Shown: in pieces, positions 25,904 through 36,202 of the stretch
How the letters are laid out: every line of letters starts with the position of its first letter
Position numbering within the stretch: position 1 is the stretch's first letter
Assembly: GCF_018729255.1 (NCBI RefSeq)
Contig: NZ_CP076061.1
Coordinates: 2,418,001-2,482,000 of the forward strand
Reading direction: 5' to 3'
DNA: 64,000 bases
Source: Cupriavidus sp. EM10
GTDB lineage: Bacteria > Pseudomonadota > Gammaproteobacteria > Burkholderiales > Burkholderiaceae
Notes under the pieces: model-generated
The model's database searches: none
Told to the model about the DNA's origin: nothing
The model's input: the letters and a program-made list of their open reading frames with translations, nothing else
Translations under genes and position numbers: made by a program

Positions 25904-26018
25904 GAGGGTCTCCTTTAGGATGCTGGTCAACTTGAGTCAACTCTGGGTGGCACGGCCGGGGGATGCGAGGCCCCGGGGCGCCCGATGGAATATCAGTCGC
26001 AAATGTCAGCCACGGATA

Positions 26019-26777
26019 TCAGCCGCGGCCTACAAACGGCATGGCGCTGGCCATCACCGTCATGTTCAGGACATTGGCGTCCAGCGGCAGCGACGCCATG
26101 TGGCGCACGGCGTTGGCCACGTGGCGCGCGTCCATCATCGGCTCCGGCGCCGTGGTGCCATTGGCCTGCAGCACGCCACGCGTCATGCGCTCGGACAGTT
26201 CGGTCAGGGCGTTGCCGATGTCGATCTGGCCCGCTGCGATGTGGAAGGCGCGGCCGTCCAGCGCCAGCGCCTTGGTCAGGCCGCTGACGGCATGCTTGCT
26301 GGCCGTGTAGGGCGCGGTGAACGGGCGCGGCGTTTGCGACGACACCGAGCCGTTGTTGATGATCCGCCCGCCCTGCGGCGACTGCCGGCGCATCAGGCCG
26401 AACGCGGCCCGGGCGCACAGGAACACGCCGGTTATGTTGGTGTTGACCACGTTGAACCACTTGTCCAATGGCAATTCGTCCATTGGCACGGCGGGCGCGT
26501 TGACGCCGGCATTGTTGAACAGCAGGTCGAGCCGGCCGAATTCCTGCTCGATGGTGTCGAACAGGGCCTGCACGCTGGCCGGGTCGGTGACGTCGGTCGG
26601 TACGGCCAGCGCGGTCTGGCCGCGCGTGGCGGCGTCGGCCACCAACGTCTGTAGCGGATCTGCACGCCGGCCGGCCAGCACGACCGTCCAGCCATCGTCC
26701 AGCAGGGCCAGCGCGGTCAGCCGGCCAACGCCGCTGCCGGCGCCGGTGACCAGCGCGATGCGTCGGGAAGTATTCAT
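26019..26777 (-). CDS. Short-chain dehydrogenase/reductase (SDR)
   Basis: A classical SDR of 252 residues: the N-terminal cofactor motif is TGAGSGVG, then LLFNNAGVN, the catalytic Ser in [10 protein letters not shown] and the YxxxK pair in [10 protein letters not shown]. An Arg-Arg pair after the second strand (LAGRRADPL) suggests NADP(H) preference. Start at ATG 26777 (GGAGACAGCA upstream). In its operon it follows the FAH-family gene by 41 bases. It probably oxidises a hydroxyl group in the same catabolic pathway. Confidence 0.87.
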   Translation of the reverse strand: MNTSRRIALVTGAGSGVGRLTALALLDDGWTVVLAGRRADPLQTLVADAATRGQTALAVPTDVTDPASVQALFDTIEQEFGRLDLLFNNAGVNAPAVPMDELPLDKWFNVVNTNITGVFLCARAAFGLMRRQSPQGGRIINNGSVSSQTPRPFTAPYTASKHAVSGLTKALALDGRAFHIAAGQIDIGNALTELSERMTRGVLQANGTTAPEPMMDARHVANAVRHMASLPLDANVLNMTVMASAMPFVGRG

Positions 26778-26818
26778 TGCTGTCTCCAGGGTGTCTTGTT
26801 CGAGTTGGATGTCATGCG

Positions 26819-27496
26819 TCAGGCGACCGTCAGCGAGATTTCGCCGATGCCGACCACGCTGGCCTGGACCACATCGCCGCGCTGCAGCGGGCCAACGCCG
26901 GCAGGCGTGCCGGTGAAGACCAGGTCGCCGGCGCGCAGCGTCACCGAGCGCGACAGCATGGCGATCAGGTCCGCCACGGGCCAGATCAGGTCGGCCAGGG
27001 TGGCGCGCTGGCGCTCGGTGCCGTTGACGGCCAGCCGGATTTCGCCGTCGCGCGGATGGTCCAGCGTGGTCACGGGAACGATCGGACTGCACGGCGCCGA
27101 ATGATCGAACGCCTTGGCCGGCTCCCACGGGCCACCGGCCTGCTTGGCCTGCTGCTGCAGGTCGCGGCGAGTCATGTCGAGGCCTACCGCATAACCCCAG
27201 ATATGGCGTTCGGCCTGCGCGGGGTCGATGTCGCGCCCATCGCGGCCGATGGCGACCACCAACTCGACCTCGTGGCAGAAATCCCCGGTGCCGGGCGGGT
27301 AGGGCAGCGTGCCGGTAGCCGGGGCCACGGCGGTAGCCGGCTTCATGAACCACGCGGGCATGTCGGCCGGTGCCGGCTCGTTCGCGGTCCAGCGGTAGTT
27401 GCGGCCGATGCAGAACACCCTGCCGACCGGGAAATGCGCATCGCTGTGGGCCACGGGCAGCGCGCAGGGCGCCGGCGCGGGCAGGACGAATTCCAT
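26819..27496 (-). CDS. Fumarylacetoacetate hydrolase family protein
   Basis: A 225-residue FAH-fold protein: [14 protein letters not shown] at the N-terminus, [12 protein letters not shown], the metal-binding [13 protein letters not shown] (Glu-x-Glu), [28 protein letters not shown] and [18 protein letters not shown]. The layout matches small FAH proteins that act as acylpyruvate hydrolases or related C-C bond or hydratase/isomerase enzymes. Given a D-2-hydroxyacid dehydrogenase and an SDR in the same operon, cleavage of a 2-oxo acid intermediate is plausible but unproven. Confidence 0.87.
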   Translation of the reverse strand: MEFVLPAPAPCALPVAHSDAHFPVGRVFCIGRNYRWTANEPAPADMPAWFMKPATAVAPATGTLPYPPGTGDFCHEVELVVAIGRDGRDIDPAQAERHIWGYAVGLDMTRRDLQQQAKQAGGPWEPAKAFDHSAPCSPIVPVTTLDHPRDGEIRLAVNGTERQRATLADLIWPVADLIAMLSRSVTLRAGDLVFTGTPAGVGPLQRGDVVQASVVGIGEISLTVA

Positions 27497-27521
27497 CTTG
27501 TCGCTCCAGTCCGGTGGCGGG

Positions 27522-28475
27522 TCAGGTGGTCAGGCTCATGGCGGGGCGCTTGCCGGCCAGTCCGTCTGCCACGCTGTCGAGCACCATGCGGATCATTGCC
27601 TCGCGGGTTTCCCAAGTGGCGCTGGCGCGATGCGCCTGCAGCGTGGTGCGGTCGGACTGGCGCAGCGCCAGCGGCACGCGTGGTTCATCGACAAAGACAT
27701 CCAGGCCCGCACCGGCAATGCGGCCGGCTTCGATGGCCCGCGTCAGGTCGTCCTCATTGACCAGGCGCCCGCGTGCCACGTTGACCAGAAAGCCGCGCGG
27801 CCCCAGCGCGTCGAGGACGGCGGCGTTCACGATGCCTTCGGCCTTGTCGGCGGCGGCACACAGCACCAGCGCGTCGCTCTGGCGCGCCAGATCCACCAGG
27901 TCGGCCACGAATTCGTGAGGCAGGTCGTCCATGGCGCGCAGGTCGGTATAGCGGATCGGGCAGCCGAACGCCGCAGCCCGCGTAGCTACCGCGCGACCCA
28001 CGCGGCCCATGCCGACGATACCCACCCGCATGCCGCTGAAGCGCCGCGCCAGCGGGATGGCCGACGGTTGGGGAAAGCGTTCCCACTGGCCATCGCGCAC
28101 AAAGCGGTCGCCGGCGGCAATGTTGCGGCAGGCGGCGATCAGCAGGCCGATGGCCAGGTCGGCGACATCCTCGGTCAGCGCGCCAATCGTGGCGGTGACG
28201 GGCAGCCGGCGCTCGCGGCAATAGGCCAGGTCGACCGCATCGGTACCCACGCCATTGACGGCCACCACCTTCAGGGCCGGCAGGCGCTCCAGCATGGCGC
28301 GCGAGATGCCCGTGTGCCCGCCCGTGATGACGGCCTGGACCGAGGCGGCGTGCTCGGCGAACCAGGCGTCCTGATCGTCGATCTCGAACAGCTTGTGCAC
28401 GTGGTACAGCGAAGCCAGTTCATCGTTGGCGGCGGGGATCAGGATGGGATTCAGTTGCAGGATCTGGGGCTTCAT
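27522..28475 (-). CDS. D-2-hydroxyacid dehydrogenase (GhrB-like)
   Basis: A 317-residue NAD(P)-dependent dehydrogenase of the formate/glycerate family. The Rossmann motif is GIVGMGRVGRAVATRAAAFG. Catalytic residues are visible: Arg in VNVARGRLVNEDDL, Glu in LDVFVDEPRVP and the His in LQAHRASAT. The expected TIGALTEDVADLAIGLLIA segment precedes the cofactor domain. It interconverts 2-oxo acids with D-2-hydroxy acids. It is the first gene of the four-gene minus-strand operon and its promoter must lie in the AT-rich region shared with the divergent helix-turn-helix/citrate-synthase gene. Confidence 0.87.
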   Translation of the reverse strand: MKPQILQLNPILIPAANDELASLYHVHKLFEIDDQDAWFAEHAASVQAVITGGHTGISRAMLERLPALKVVAVNGVGTDAVDLAYCRERRLPVTATIGALTEDVADLAIGLLIAACRNIAAGDRFVRDGQWERFPQPSAIPLARRFSGMRVGIVGMGRVGRAVATRAAAFGCPIRYTDLRAMDDLPHEFVADLVDLARQSDALVLCAAADKAEGIVNAAVLDALGPRGFLVNVARGRLVNEDDLTRAIEAGRIAGAGLDVFVDEPRVPLALRQSDRTTLQAHRASATWETREAMIRMVLDSVADGLAGKRPAMSLTT

Positions 28476-28526
28476 GGGCTGTGGTGTTGTCGTTGTCAGG
28501 CCGGAATGTGGAACCCATGGTAGTTA

Positions 28527-28566
28527 GATATTGATTAAGTACGCAATATTGATATATAAAATCAAC
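28527..28566. promoter_or_regulatory. AT-rich operator/promoter region between divergent genes
   Basis: An unusually AT-rich island in a high-GC context. ATATTGAT occurs twice in direct orientation (28528-28535 and 28546-28553, 18 bases apart). The second copy forms an inverted repeat TTGAT-N7-ATCAA (28549-28565). It lies between the D-2-hydroxyacid dehydrogenase operon and the HTH/citrate-synthase gene and is a likely binding site for that HTH protein. Confidence 0.55.
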
Positions 28567-28618
28567 ATAAATAATTGCGACACCAGCATGGGAGAGCGGG
28601 AGAACCGCGGGTAAGCGA

Positions 28619-29743
28619 ATGGCAGCCTGGATATCGATGGACGAAGCGTGCACCCGGCTGGGCGTGCGCCCGCAAACCGTGTATGCGTACGTAAGCCGGG
28701 GCAAGATCGAAGTGACGTCTGACCCGGCCGACACGCGCCGCAGCCTGTATCGGGCCGAGGACGTGGCAACGCTGGCCAGGCGCAAGCAGGCAGGCCGCAA
28801 GCACGAGACGCTGGCCACCAACACGCTGTTCGGCGCCGAGCCGAGCATCCCCACGGCGATTTCGACGTTCGTGCGCGAGCGGCTCTACTACCGGGGCACC
28901 GATGCGGTATCGCTGGCCGAGACGGCCACGCTGGAAGACGCGGCGCAACTGCTGTGGGATTCGGCGCAGGCGGTGGATTTGTCGTCGTCAGCGCAGGTGG
29001 ACAACCCTGGCCGTGTGGCGGCATTCATGGCATTGGCGGAACTGGCCGCGCGGGGGCATTCCACGCATGGCCGCATGACGCGCGTGCTCCATGTGGAAGG
29101 TCAGGAGCTGGTAGGGCAGCTGGCGAACGCGTTCGGCGCGCAGCCGGGCCAGCAGCCGCTGCATATCCGTTTCGCGCAAGGGTGGGGGCAGGGGCCGGAA
29201 GTGGCCGAATTGCTGCGCGTGGCGATGGTGCTGCTGGTCGATCACGAGTTGACCAGTTCCGCGTTTGTAGCGCGTATCGCGGCTTCAAACGGGGCGTCGT
29301 TGCCCGCGTGCCTGCTGTCGGGGCTGGCCACGCTCTCGGGGCCGCTGCACGGCGATGCCTCAGGCCGTGTCAGGGCGCTGTTCAGCGAGGTGGAGCGGCA
29401 GGGCGCGGACCAGGTCATCTCGCACTACCTGTCGACCGGGCAGCCGCTGCCCGGCTTTGGCCACCATCTCTATCCCGATGGCGACCCGCGTGCCGTGGCG
29501 CTGCTGGACCGCTTTGCGCCGCCGCCGGTCATTGCGCGATTCATCGAACAGGCGACCCGGCTGACGGGGCTGCAGCCCAATATCGATGTGGCGCTGGCTG
29601 CTCTGGTAATCGGTTGCAGGCTGCCTGACGACGCGGCATTCGCCATGTTTGCCACCGCCCGCAGCATCGGCCTGCTGGCGCATAGTCTGGAGCAACTGGG
29701 CGTCGGGCAGGTGATCCGCCCGAGGGCCGCTACGTCGGTGTGA
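28619..29743 (+). CDS. Helix-turn-helix/citrate synthase-like fusion protein
   Basis: A 374-residue fusion. Residues 1-55 form a MerR/HTH_17-type DNA-binding domain (SMDEACTRLGVRPQTVYAYV, then RRSLYRAEDVATLAR). The rest is a citrate-synthase fold. The catalytic triad appears kept: His in LSGPLHGDASGRV, His in PLPGFGHHLYPDGDPRA and Asp in PNIDVALAAL. The arginine of the usual GFGHRVY motif is His here. The family is known as citrate synthases with an HTH domain, but function is open: it may be an enzyme, or a regulator that senses acyl-CoA or oxo-acid ligands through a dormant active site. It is divergent from the dehydrogenase-FAH-SDR-Bug operon. The start may be the ATG at 28619 or 28637. 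Confidence 0.82.
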   Translation: MAAWISMDEACTRLGVRPQTVYAYVSRGKIEVTSDPADTRRSLYRAEDVATLARRKQAGRKHETLATNTLFGAEPSIPTAISTFVRERLYYRGTDAVSLAETATLEDAAQLLWDSAQAVDLSSSAQVDNPGRVAAFMALAELAARGHSTHGRMTRVLHVEGQELVGQLANAFGAQPGQQPLHIRFAQGWGQGPEVAELLRVAMVLLVDHELTSSAFVARIAASNGASLPACLLSGLATLSGPLHGDASGRVRALFSEVERQGADQVISHYLSTGQPLPGFGHHLYPDGDPRAVALLDRFAPPPVIARFIEQATRLTGLQPNIDVALAALVIGCRLPDDAAFAMFATARSIGLLAHSLEQLGVGQVIRPRAATSV

Positions 29744-29879
29744 TGCCGGACAGGGCCTGAGCGGCTGGCGTCAGAACAATCCTGATTGTGGTAACTGCCA
29801 AGGGTGTGATACAAGATAGCCGCACGTCCGCCACCCTGGCGGCCGCGTCTTTATCTCGTTTAGTTGGAAAATTCAGAAA

Positions 29880-30083
29880 ATGGCAACAGGTACCGTGAAG
29901 TGGTTTAACGATGCGAAGGGTTTTGGTTTCATCTCGCCGGATGACGGCGGTGAAGACCTCTTCGCGCACTTCTCCGAAATTCAAGGCAACGGCTTCAAGT
30001 CGCTGCAAGAAGGCCAGAAGGTCAGCTTCGAAGTGAAGCAAGGCCCGAAGGGCAAGCAGGCAGGCAGCATCAAGCCGCTGTAA
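29880..30083 (+). CDS. cspA: Cold-shock protein, CspA family
   Basis: A 67-residue OB-fold RNA/DNA chaperone with both nucleic-acid-binding motifs: [15 protein letters not shown] (RNP1: KGFGFI) and DLFAHFSEI (RNP2-like LFAHF). Length and sequence are typical. It melts mRNA secondary structure; such proteins may be cold-induced or constitutive. The preceding 136 bases have no gene. Their part from about 29840 is T/A-rich and may be a 5' leader of the sort that controls csp translation, but I could not define a structure. A strong hairpin terminator follows. Confidence 0.95.
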   Translation: MATGTVKWFNDAKGFGFISPDDGGEDLFAHFSEIQGNGFKSLQEGQKVSFEVKQGPKGKQAGSIKPL

Positions 30084-30132
30084 ATCTTCGCGTATTGACT
30101 ACGTGAAGGCCGGTGGCTGGCGCCACCGGTCA

Positions 30133-30171
30133 CGGCGCCCCGTGTCAAAACGGGGCGCCGCGTTCCTTTTG
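30133..30171 (+). terminator. Rho-independent terminator after cspA
   Basis: Perfect 10-base stem CGGCGCCCCG/CGGGGCGCCG (30133-30142 with 30151-30160), 8-base loop TGTCAAAA, followed by CGTTCCTTTT. It separates cspA from the convergent rpoD gene. Confidence 0.85.
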
Positions 30172-30172
30172 C

Positions 30173-32143
<1,971 letters not shown>

Positions 32144-32711
32144 GCGGGATGCGGAATCGTCACGAACCGGATTTGCCAATACATTCTCCTGGACTGGTGG
32201 CCGACGATCGTCGCGGACTTGGCCTTCGGCCAAGCCTGCGGGCGCGAACGAAATCGTGGAATGGCGCACGGAAGTCGAGGCCGAATGCCTCCCGCAGAAT
32301 CCAGTGTGCGCAAAATGGGGAACCGCACATCATACTTGACGACGTTGTGCGGTGCAATAACCAAAGGCCGGTATTTCGCTGCCAATATGCTCGATAAGAC
32401 GCATTACAGCAAGACAAATCCGCAAACGACGCGGCCGCCGGCGACATAGTCTGGTGTGGGGGCTAGCAGAGGCATTTTCAAGTCAAGGCCGGCGGCTTGG
32501 CTGGCGTACGACGCGAGCGAAAAAATGCCACGCGGCGGGGACCGCGTGGCATCTGAAGTGAAGAGAGCAGGGGAGGGGTCAACCCTGAACTCCATTGGGT
32601 CGCCCGCATTGCACGGGCGACTGCAGTGTAGGGAGACACTTCTCATGCGGAAATCGGAATATTCCGAAATATCGGGCGAATTTGCCCGGTTGGCGGTGGT
32701 GCCGGTGAGAC
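32144..32711. other. Intergenic region between rpoD and acyltransferase genes, 568 bases
   Basis: Holds the rpoD promoter/leader on the minus strand and the 3' flank of the acyltransferase. Visible elements: the terminator hairpin at 32517-32552, a small hairpin GCCCG-N7-CGGGC near 32603, and a perfect palindrome TCGGAATATTCCGA at 32654-32667. Open frames on both strands here do not look like protein. Confidence 0.45.
32517..32552 (-). terminator. Rho-independent terminator downstream of acyltransferase gene
   Basis: On the minus strand: ATGCCACGCGG, six-base loop, CCGCGTGGCAT, then a T-run. Perfect 11-base stem. It lies about 160 bases beyond the acyltransferase stop codon. Confidence 0.8.
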
Positions 32712-33695
32712 TTATCGCCGAGCCGCCTGCATCACTGCATCGATTTCGCGGTCCTTGGCATCCCACTGATCCGCCAGCCAATGGTGAAACGCCGAGCGGA
32801 AGGCCTTGTCGGCGGCGTAGTCGGCGCCGCAAAAGCTGTCGGGGATCGGAATTTGCCGAATTCTTACAACGATCCGTCCGGCGCGGCCCGAGGCAAGGTC
32901 CCAGAAACTCGGCACGCCGTCGGGGTAGATGATCGTGGCATCGATCATCGAGCGGAACTGTGTGCCCATGGCGTTCAGGGTCGTGGCCAGTGCGCCCGCG
33001 CGGGGCTTGAGCAGATGGCGGTACGGCGACGACTGCGCTTGCCGGCGCGCCGGCGAGAACCGCGTGCCTTCGGCAAATACCATCACGCTGGTCGGCACGA
33101 GCTTGAATTTTTCGCACGCGCGCCGGGCGGTCTCCTGGTCCTTGCGGCCGAGCGCCGGATTTTTACGAAGTTTTGCCTTGCTGTAGCGCTTCATGAACGG
33201 GAAATCGAGCGCCCACCAGGCCAGGCCAATCACCGGCACGTAAAGCAGTTGCTGCTTGAGGAAGAACTTCAGCAGCGGAATGCGCTTGTTCAGCGCAAGC
33301 TGCAGCACGAAGATATCCACCCACGACTGATGGTTGCAGTTGACCAGGTACCAGTCGTCCAGGCGCAGATCCCCAGTGGCCTCGATGTCCCAGATTTGCG
33401 GCTGCAGCCGCGCAATCCAGCGCGAATTCCGCGATACCCAGCCCGTGGCGATGCCGTTGAGCCAGGGGTCCACCAGCCGGTGCACGCCCGGTGTCGGCAC
33501 GGCCAGCTTGAGCAGCGCCAGCGGGACGATTGGCACGAAGCAGGCCAGCGTATTGAGCGCCAGCAACGTGGCGCTGAGCAGGCCGGTCAGCCCGGCCAGA
33601 CGCCGGGGCTTTGCCGTGGGCCGGGGTTGGCCCTTGGAGGATGCAGCGGGTGGTGCGCAGGGAGACGAAGCAGATGAAGGGGTGTTCGAATTCAT
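32712..33695 (-). CDS. 1-acyl-glycerol-3-phosphate acyltransferase-like (YihG-type)
   Basis: A 327-residue membrane acyltransferase of the LPLAT superfamily. After a 30-residue Ser/Pro-rich cytosolic lead there is one strong TM segment (LSATLLALNTLACFVPIVPLAL). The catalytic motif NHQSWVD (His-x4-Asp) follows, then PFMKRYSK and the substrate motif VFAEGTRFSP. This order fits E. coli YihG, an LPA acyltransferase that shapes membrane phospholipid composition. Start at ATG 33695. It is monocistronic with a terminator about 160 bases downstream. Confidence 0.85.
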   Translation of the reverse strand: MNSNTPSSASSPCAPPAASSKGQPRPTAKPRRLAGLTGLLSATLLALNTLACFVPIVPLALLKLAVPTPGVHRLVDPWLNGIATGWVSRNSRWIARLQPQIWDIEATGDLRLDDWYLVNCNHQSWVDIFVLQLALNKRIPLLKFFLKQQLLYVPVIGLAWWALDFPFMKRYSKAKLRKNPALGRKDQETARRACEKFKLVPTSVMVFAEGTRFSPARRQAQSSPYRHLLKPRAGALATTLNAMGTQFRSMIDATIIYPDGVPSFWDLASGRAGRIVVRIRQIPIPDSFCGADYAADKAFRSAFHHWLADQWDAKDREIDAVMQAARR

Positions 33696-33807
33696 GTTCG
33701 CAAGTTTGCAAGAGGCCGAACGGCATCAATTTGTCCTCGATCAAGTTGAGGACGTTTGAACTAAAGATTCGGCTATGTGATGGTCGTGTTGTGGCGGTAG
33801 CGCCAGT

Positions 33808-34428
33808 TCAGTTGGCACTGGCGGAGCGGCCGGCGTCCGGCGTCGCCGGGGCCGATGCAGGCGTTGACGGCTTTGGCGGCCCCGCATCGAGCAACGCGGC
33901 GATTTCGGGATCGCGCCGGCCGATATCCCAGTCACCGGCGTTGACCCTGGCGAAGTGTTCCGCGCAGAGTTGTTCGACGGCTGCCGGCTGATCGTGCTCC
34001 AGGGCTACCTGCATGACATCGAGCTGCTGGTTGGTGAAGCTTTCGATCAGCGTCGCGTGCTGGTCCAGCAATGTCTGGTTGGCTTGCCGTTCGTGTTCAC
34101 TGGCGCCGTTGGCGGCGGCGTCTTCCAGGCGCTGGTGATATTGGCGCGCCGCCGCCAGCCGAGGCGCGTTGCGATCCTGCCAGAGCGCCCATGCCGATTC
34201 CACGGCCTTGCGCGCCCTGGGTGCGTGCTCGGTGCAGAAGTCGACCGTGTTGTGGAGCACAGCTTCGTCCATCTGGGGGACCAGCCCGGCCGACACCTCG
34301 AGTTCGCTGCGCGGGTCGGGCTGGGAAGGCGGGGCCGGAGGCGTCTGCACCTCGCGCGAGCACCCCGCTGCTACAAGGGCGGCCACGGCGGAGGCCAGCA
34401 TCATCTGGACGGTTTTGAGGCGATACAT
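33808..34428 (-). CDS. Putative lipoprotein
   Basis: A 206-residue lipoprotein. The ATG at 34428 starts a signal sequence with the lipobox LVAAGC (SREVQ following), giving a lipidated Cys about 23 residues in. The mature part is mostly alpha-helical and charged, with HNTVDFCTEHAPRARKAVESAW, RQYHQRLEDAA and TNQQLDVMQVALEHD. The end is Pro/Ala/Ser-rich, probably disordered. I do not recognise a family; the helical periplasmic body suggests an envelope-associated role. It is divergent from the YddG-like exporter. Confidence 0.72.
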   Translation of the reverse strand: MYRLKTVQMMLASAVAALVAAGCSREVQTPPAPPSQPDPRSELEVSAGLVPQMDEAVLHNTVDFCTEHAPRARKAVESAWALWQDRNAPRLAAARQYHQRLEDAAANGASEHERQANQTLLDQHATLIESFTNQQLDVMQVALEHDQPAAVEQLCAEHFARVNAGDWDIGRRDPEIAALLDAGPPKPSTPASAPATPDAGRSASAN

Positions 34429-34559
34429 CCGGGGGCGGTGGTCTGTGGATGGCCGGCATTCTACCCGGCCACCGTCCGCCTGCCGTGGATACCGGGCCTG
34501 AAAGATCCGAGGCAGCAGGTAAAATGCCGGTCCTTCCGTATCCCTCGAAGTTCTCGCCA

Positions 34560-35485
34560 ATGGCAGTCACACGCAGCAAAAGACAGGCAACGCTGATCGG
34601 GCTGGTCGCCGTTCTCCTGTGGAGCTCGATCGTCGGGCTGATCCGGGGCGTCAGCGAGAGCTTTGGCGCCACGGGCGGGGCGGCGCTCATGTATACGGTG
34701 GCTGCCGCGCTGCTCTGGCTGACGGTGGGGCCGCCCGCGTGCGTGCGCTGCCGCGTTCCTATCTGCTCTGGGGCAGCCTGCTGTTCGTGACCTACGAACT
34801 GTGCCTGTCGCTATCTATCGGCTACGCAAACACGGGCCGGCAGGCCATCGAAGTGGGCATGGTCAACTACCTGTGGCCAAGCTTCACAATGCTGGCGGCG
34901 ATCGCCTTCAACGGGCAACGGGCCAGCTGGCTGGTGGCGCCGGGATTCCTGGTGGCGATCCTCGGCATTGCGTCGGTGCTGGGCGGCGACCAGGGGCTGG
35001 ACCTCGCGGGCATGGCCGCCAATGTCCAGGACAATCCGCTTAGCTATGGGCTGGCGTTCGCGGGCGCGATGATCTGGGCTGCCTATTGCACCGTCACCAG
35101 CCGGATGGCGCAGGGCAAGAATGCCGTCACGCTGTTCTTCATGCTGACGGCGCTGGCGCTGTGGGGCAAATACCTGGTCACCGATGGCGAAACCATGGTG
35201 TTCAGCCTCAAGGGCATCGGCTACCTGGCGCTGGCCGCGTGTGCAATGGGGTTCGGCTATGCCGCCTGGAACGTCGGCATCCTGCATGGCAATGTGACCG
35301 TGCTGGCCGGCGCCTCGTACTTCATTCCGGTGATCTCGGCTGCCGTGGCGGCAGTGTTGCTGCAGGCGCCGCTTTCCCTCGCGTTCTGGAAGGGGGCGGC
35401 GATGGTCTGCGCAGGGTCCATTCTTTGCTGGCAAGCCACGCGTGGGCGTGGCTTGCGTGCGCCCGCTGTGTCCCAGGCGGAGTAG
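34560..35485 (+). pseudogene. YddG-like aromatic amino acid exporter (DMT family), frameshifted
   Basis: A ten-TM drug/metabolite transporter resembling E. coli YddG: ATLIGLVAVLLWSSIVGLIRG at the start, then GGAALMYTVAAALLWLTVG, YLLWGSLLFVTYELCLSLSIGYA and QAIEVGMVNYLWPSFTML, all close to the YddG pattern. The first frame ends in Cys/Arg-rich nonsense at 34790; the transporter continues in the -1 frame to 35485. One more G in the G4 run at 34737-34740 restores a 308-residue protein with a natural VRALPRSYLL loop. YddG exports Phe, Tyr, Trp and analogues. Either a real pseudogene or, more likely, a consensus error. Confidence 0.83.
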
Positions 35486-35574
35486 CAGGCAAAGTCCTGA
35501 GCCAATCGGGCAGAGGTGACAGACGGGCGCGCCGGCAAGGCGCGCCGCGTCATGCCACGCTCAGGTTGCAGCAA

Positions 35575-35925
35575 TTACTGGCACTGGCTGAGGGCGCCGG
35601 CCGCGTTGCTGTCGCTGCCGCGGAATCCCAGCCACGAGCCCGGCCCGTTGGCTGACTTCCGCACGACGGCGGCGGAGCCGTTGGGCGGCTGCTGTCCCGG
35701 CACATAGACGTCGAATGCCTGGTCGTTGGCCAGCATGTACTGCATCCATACCTGCTGGTTGGTCGCATCCGCCCATTTCTGTCCGATGCATTGTGCGGCG
35801 GCCTTGGGCGCCAGCTTGCTTTCGCCGACGGCTTGCGTGGTCGGGCTGGGCGGCGGGGTGTAGGGAGAGGTGGCACAACCTGCAAGCGTGGCCGCGGCCA
35901 GCGCGACAATGAAGGGATACTTCAT
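35575..35925 (-). CDS. Small putative lipoprotein
   Basis: A 116-residue lipoprotein from ATG 35925: MKYPFIVALAAATLAGCATS has a clear lipobox LAGC. A Pro/Ser/Thr-rich linker follows, then a compact domain with QCIGQKWADATNQQVWMQY, AFDVYVPGQQPPNGSAAVVR and GSWLGFRGS, ending in a Cys (LSQCQ) that could pair with the earlier Cys. I do not know a named family. It is divergent from the MscS-type channel gene. A GGCGCGCC-based hairpin lies just downstream (35526-35546) without a T-tract. Confidence 0.72.
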   Translation of the reverse strand: MKYPFIVALAAATLAGCATSPYTPPPSPTTQAVGESKLAPKAAAQCIGQKWADATNQQVWMQYMLANDQAFDVYVPGQQPPNGSAAVVRKSANGPGSWLGFRGSDSNAAGALSQCQ

Positions 35926-36202
35926 ATTATTGACTCCATATCCGATCGTGGAATGCGCCGACGGCTGACTCATGGCGAGCACCGCCGTCCGGCGCGGCTG
36001 AGATGTACGGCACGTGGGCGATGCTCCACGTCGTACCAGATAGGAGTCTAGGCGCCAGATACCCGGTACGCCTATGCCCGAAGCGCCATCTCGCCGTGTA
36101 GGGTTTTGTCTGATATCGAAAACTGCCTTCCGGGAAACTTTCGCGCGCCTCGGGCGTCGCTATCTGCATATCCGTGATGGAACCGCGCAGAGGCCCCGAC
36201 AC

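Noticed and set aside
35526..35546. Terminator formed by two GGCGCGCC units
   Set aside because: Each unit is self-palindromic and there is no T-tract, so evidence is too weak for a separate terminator call.
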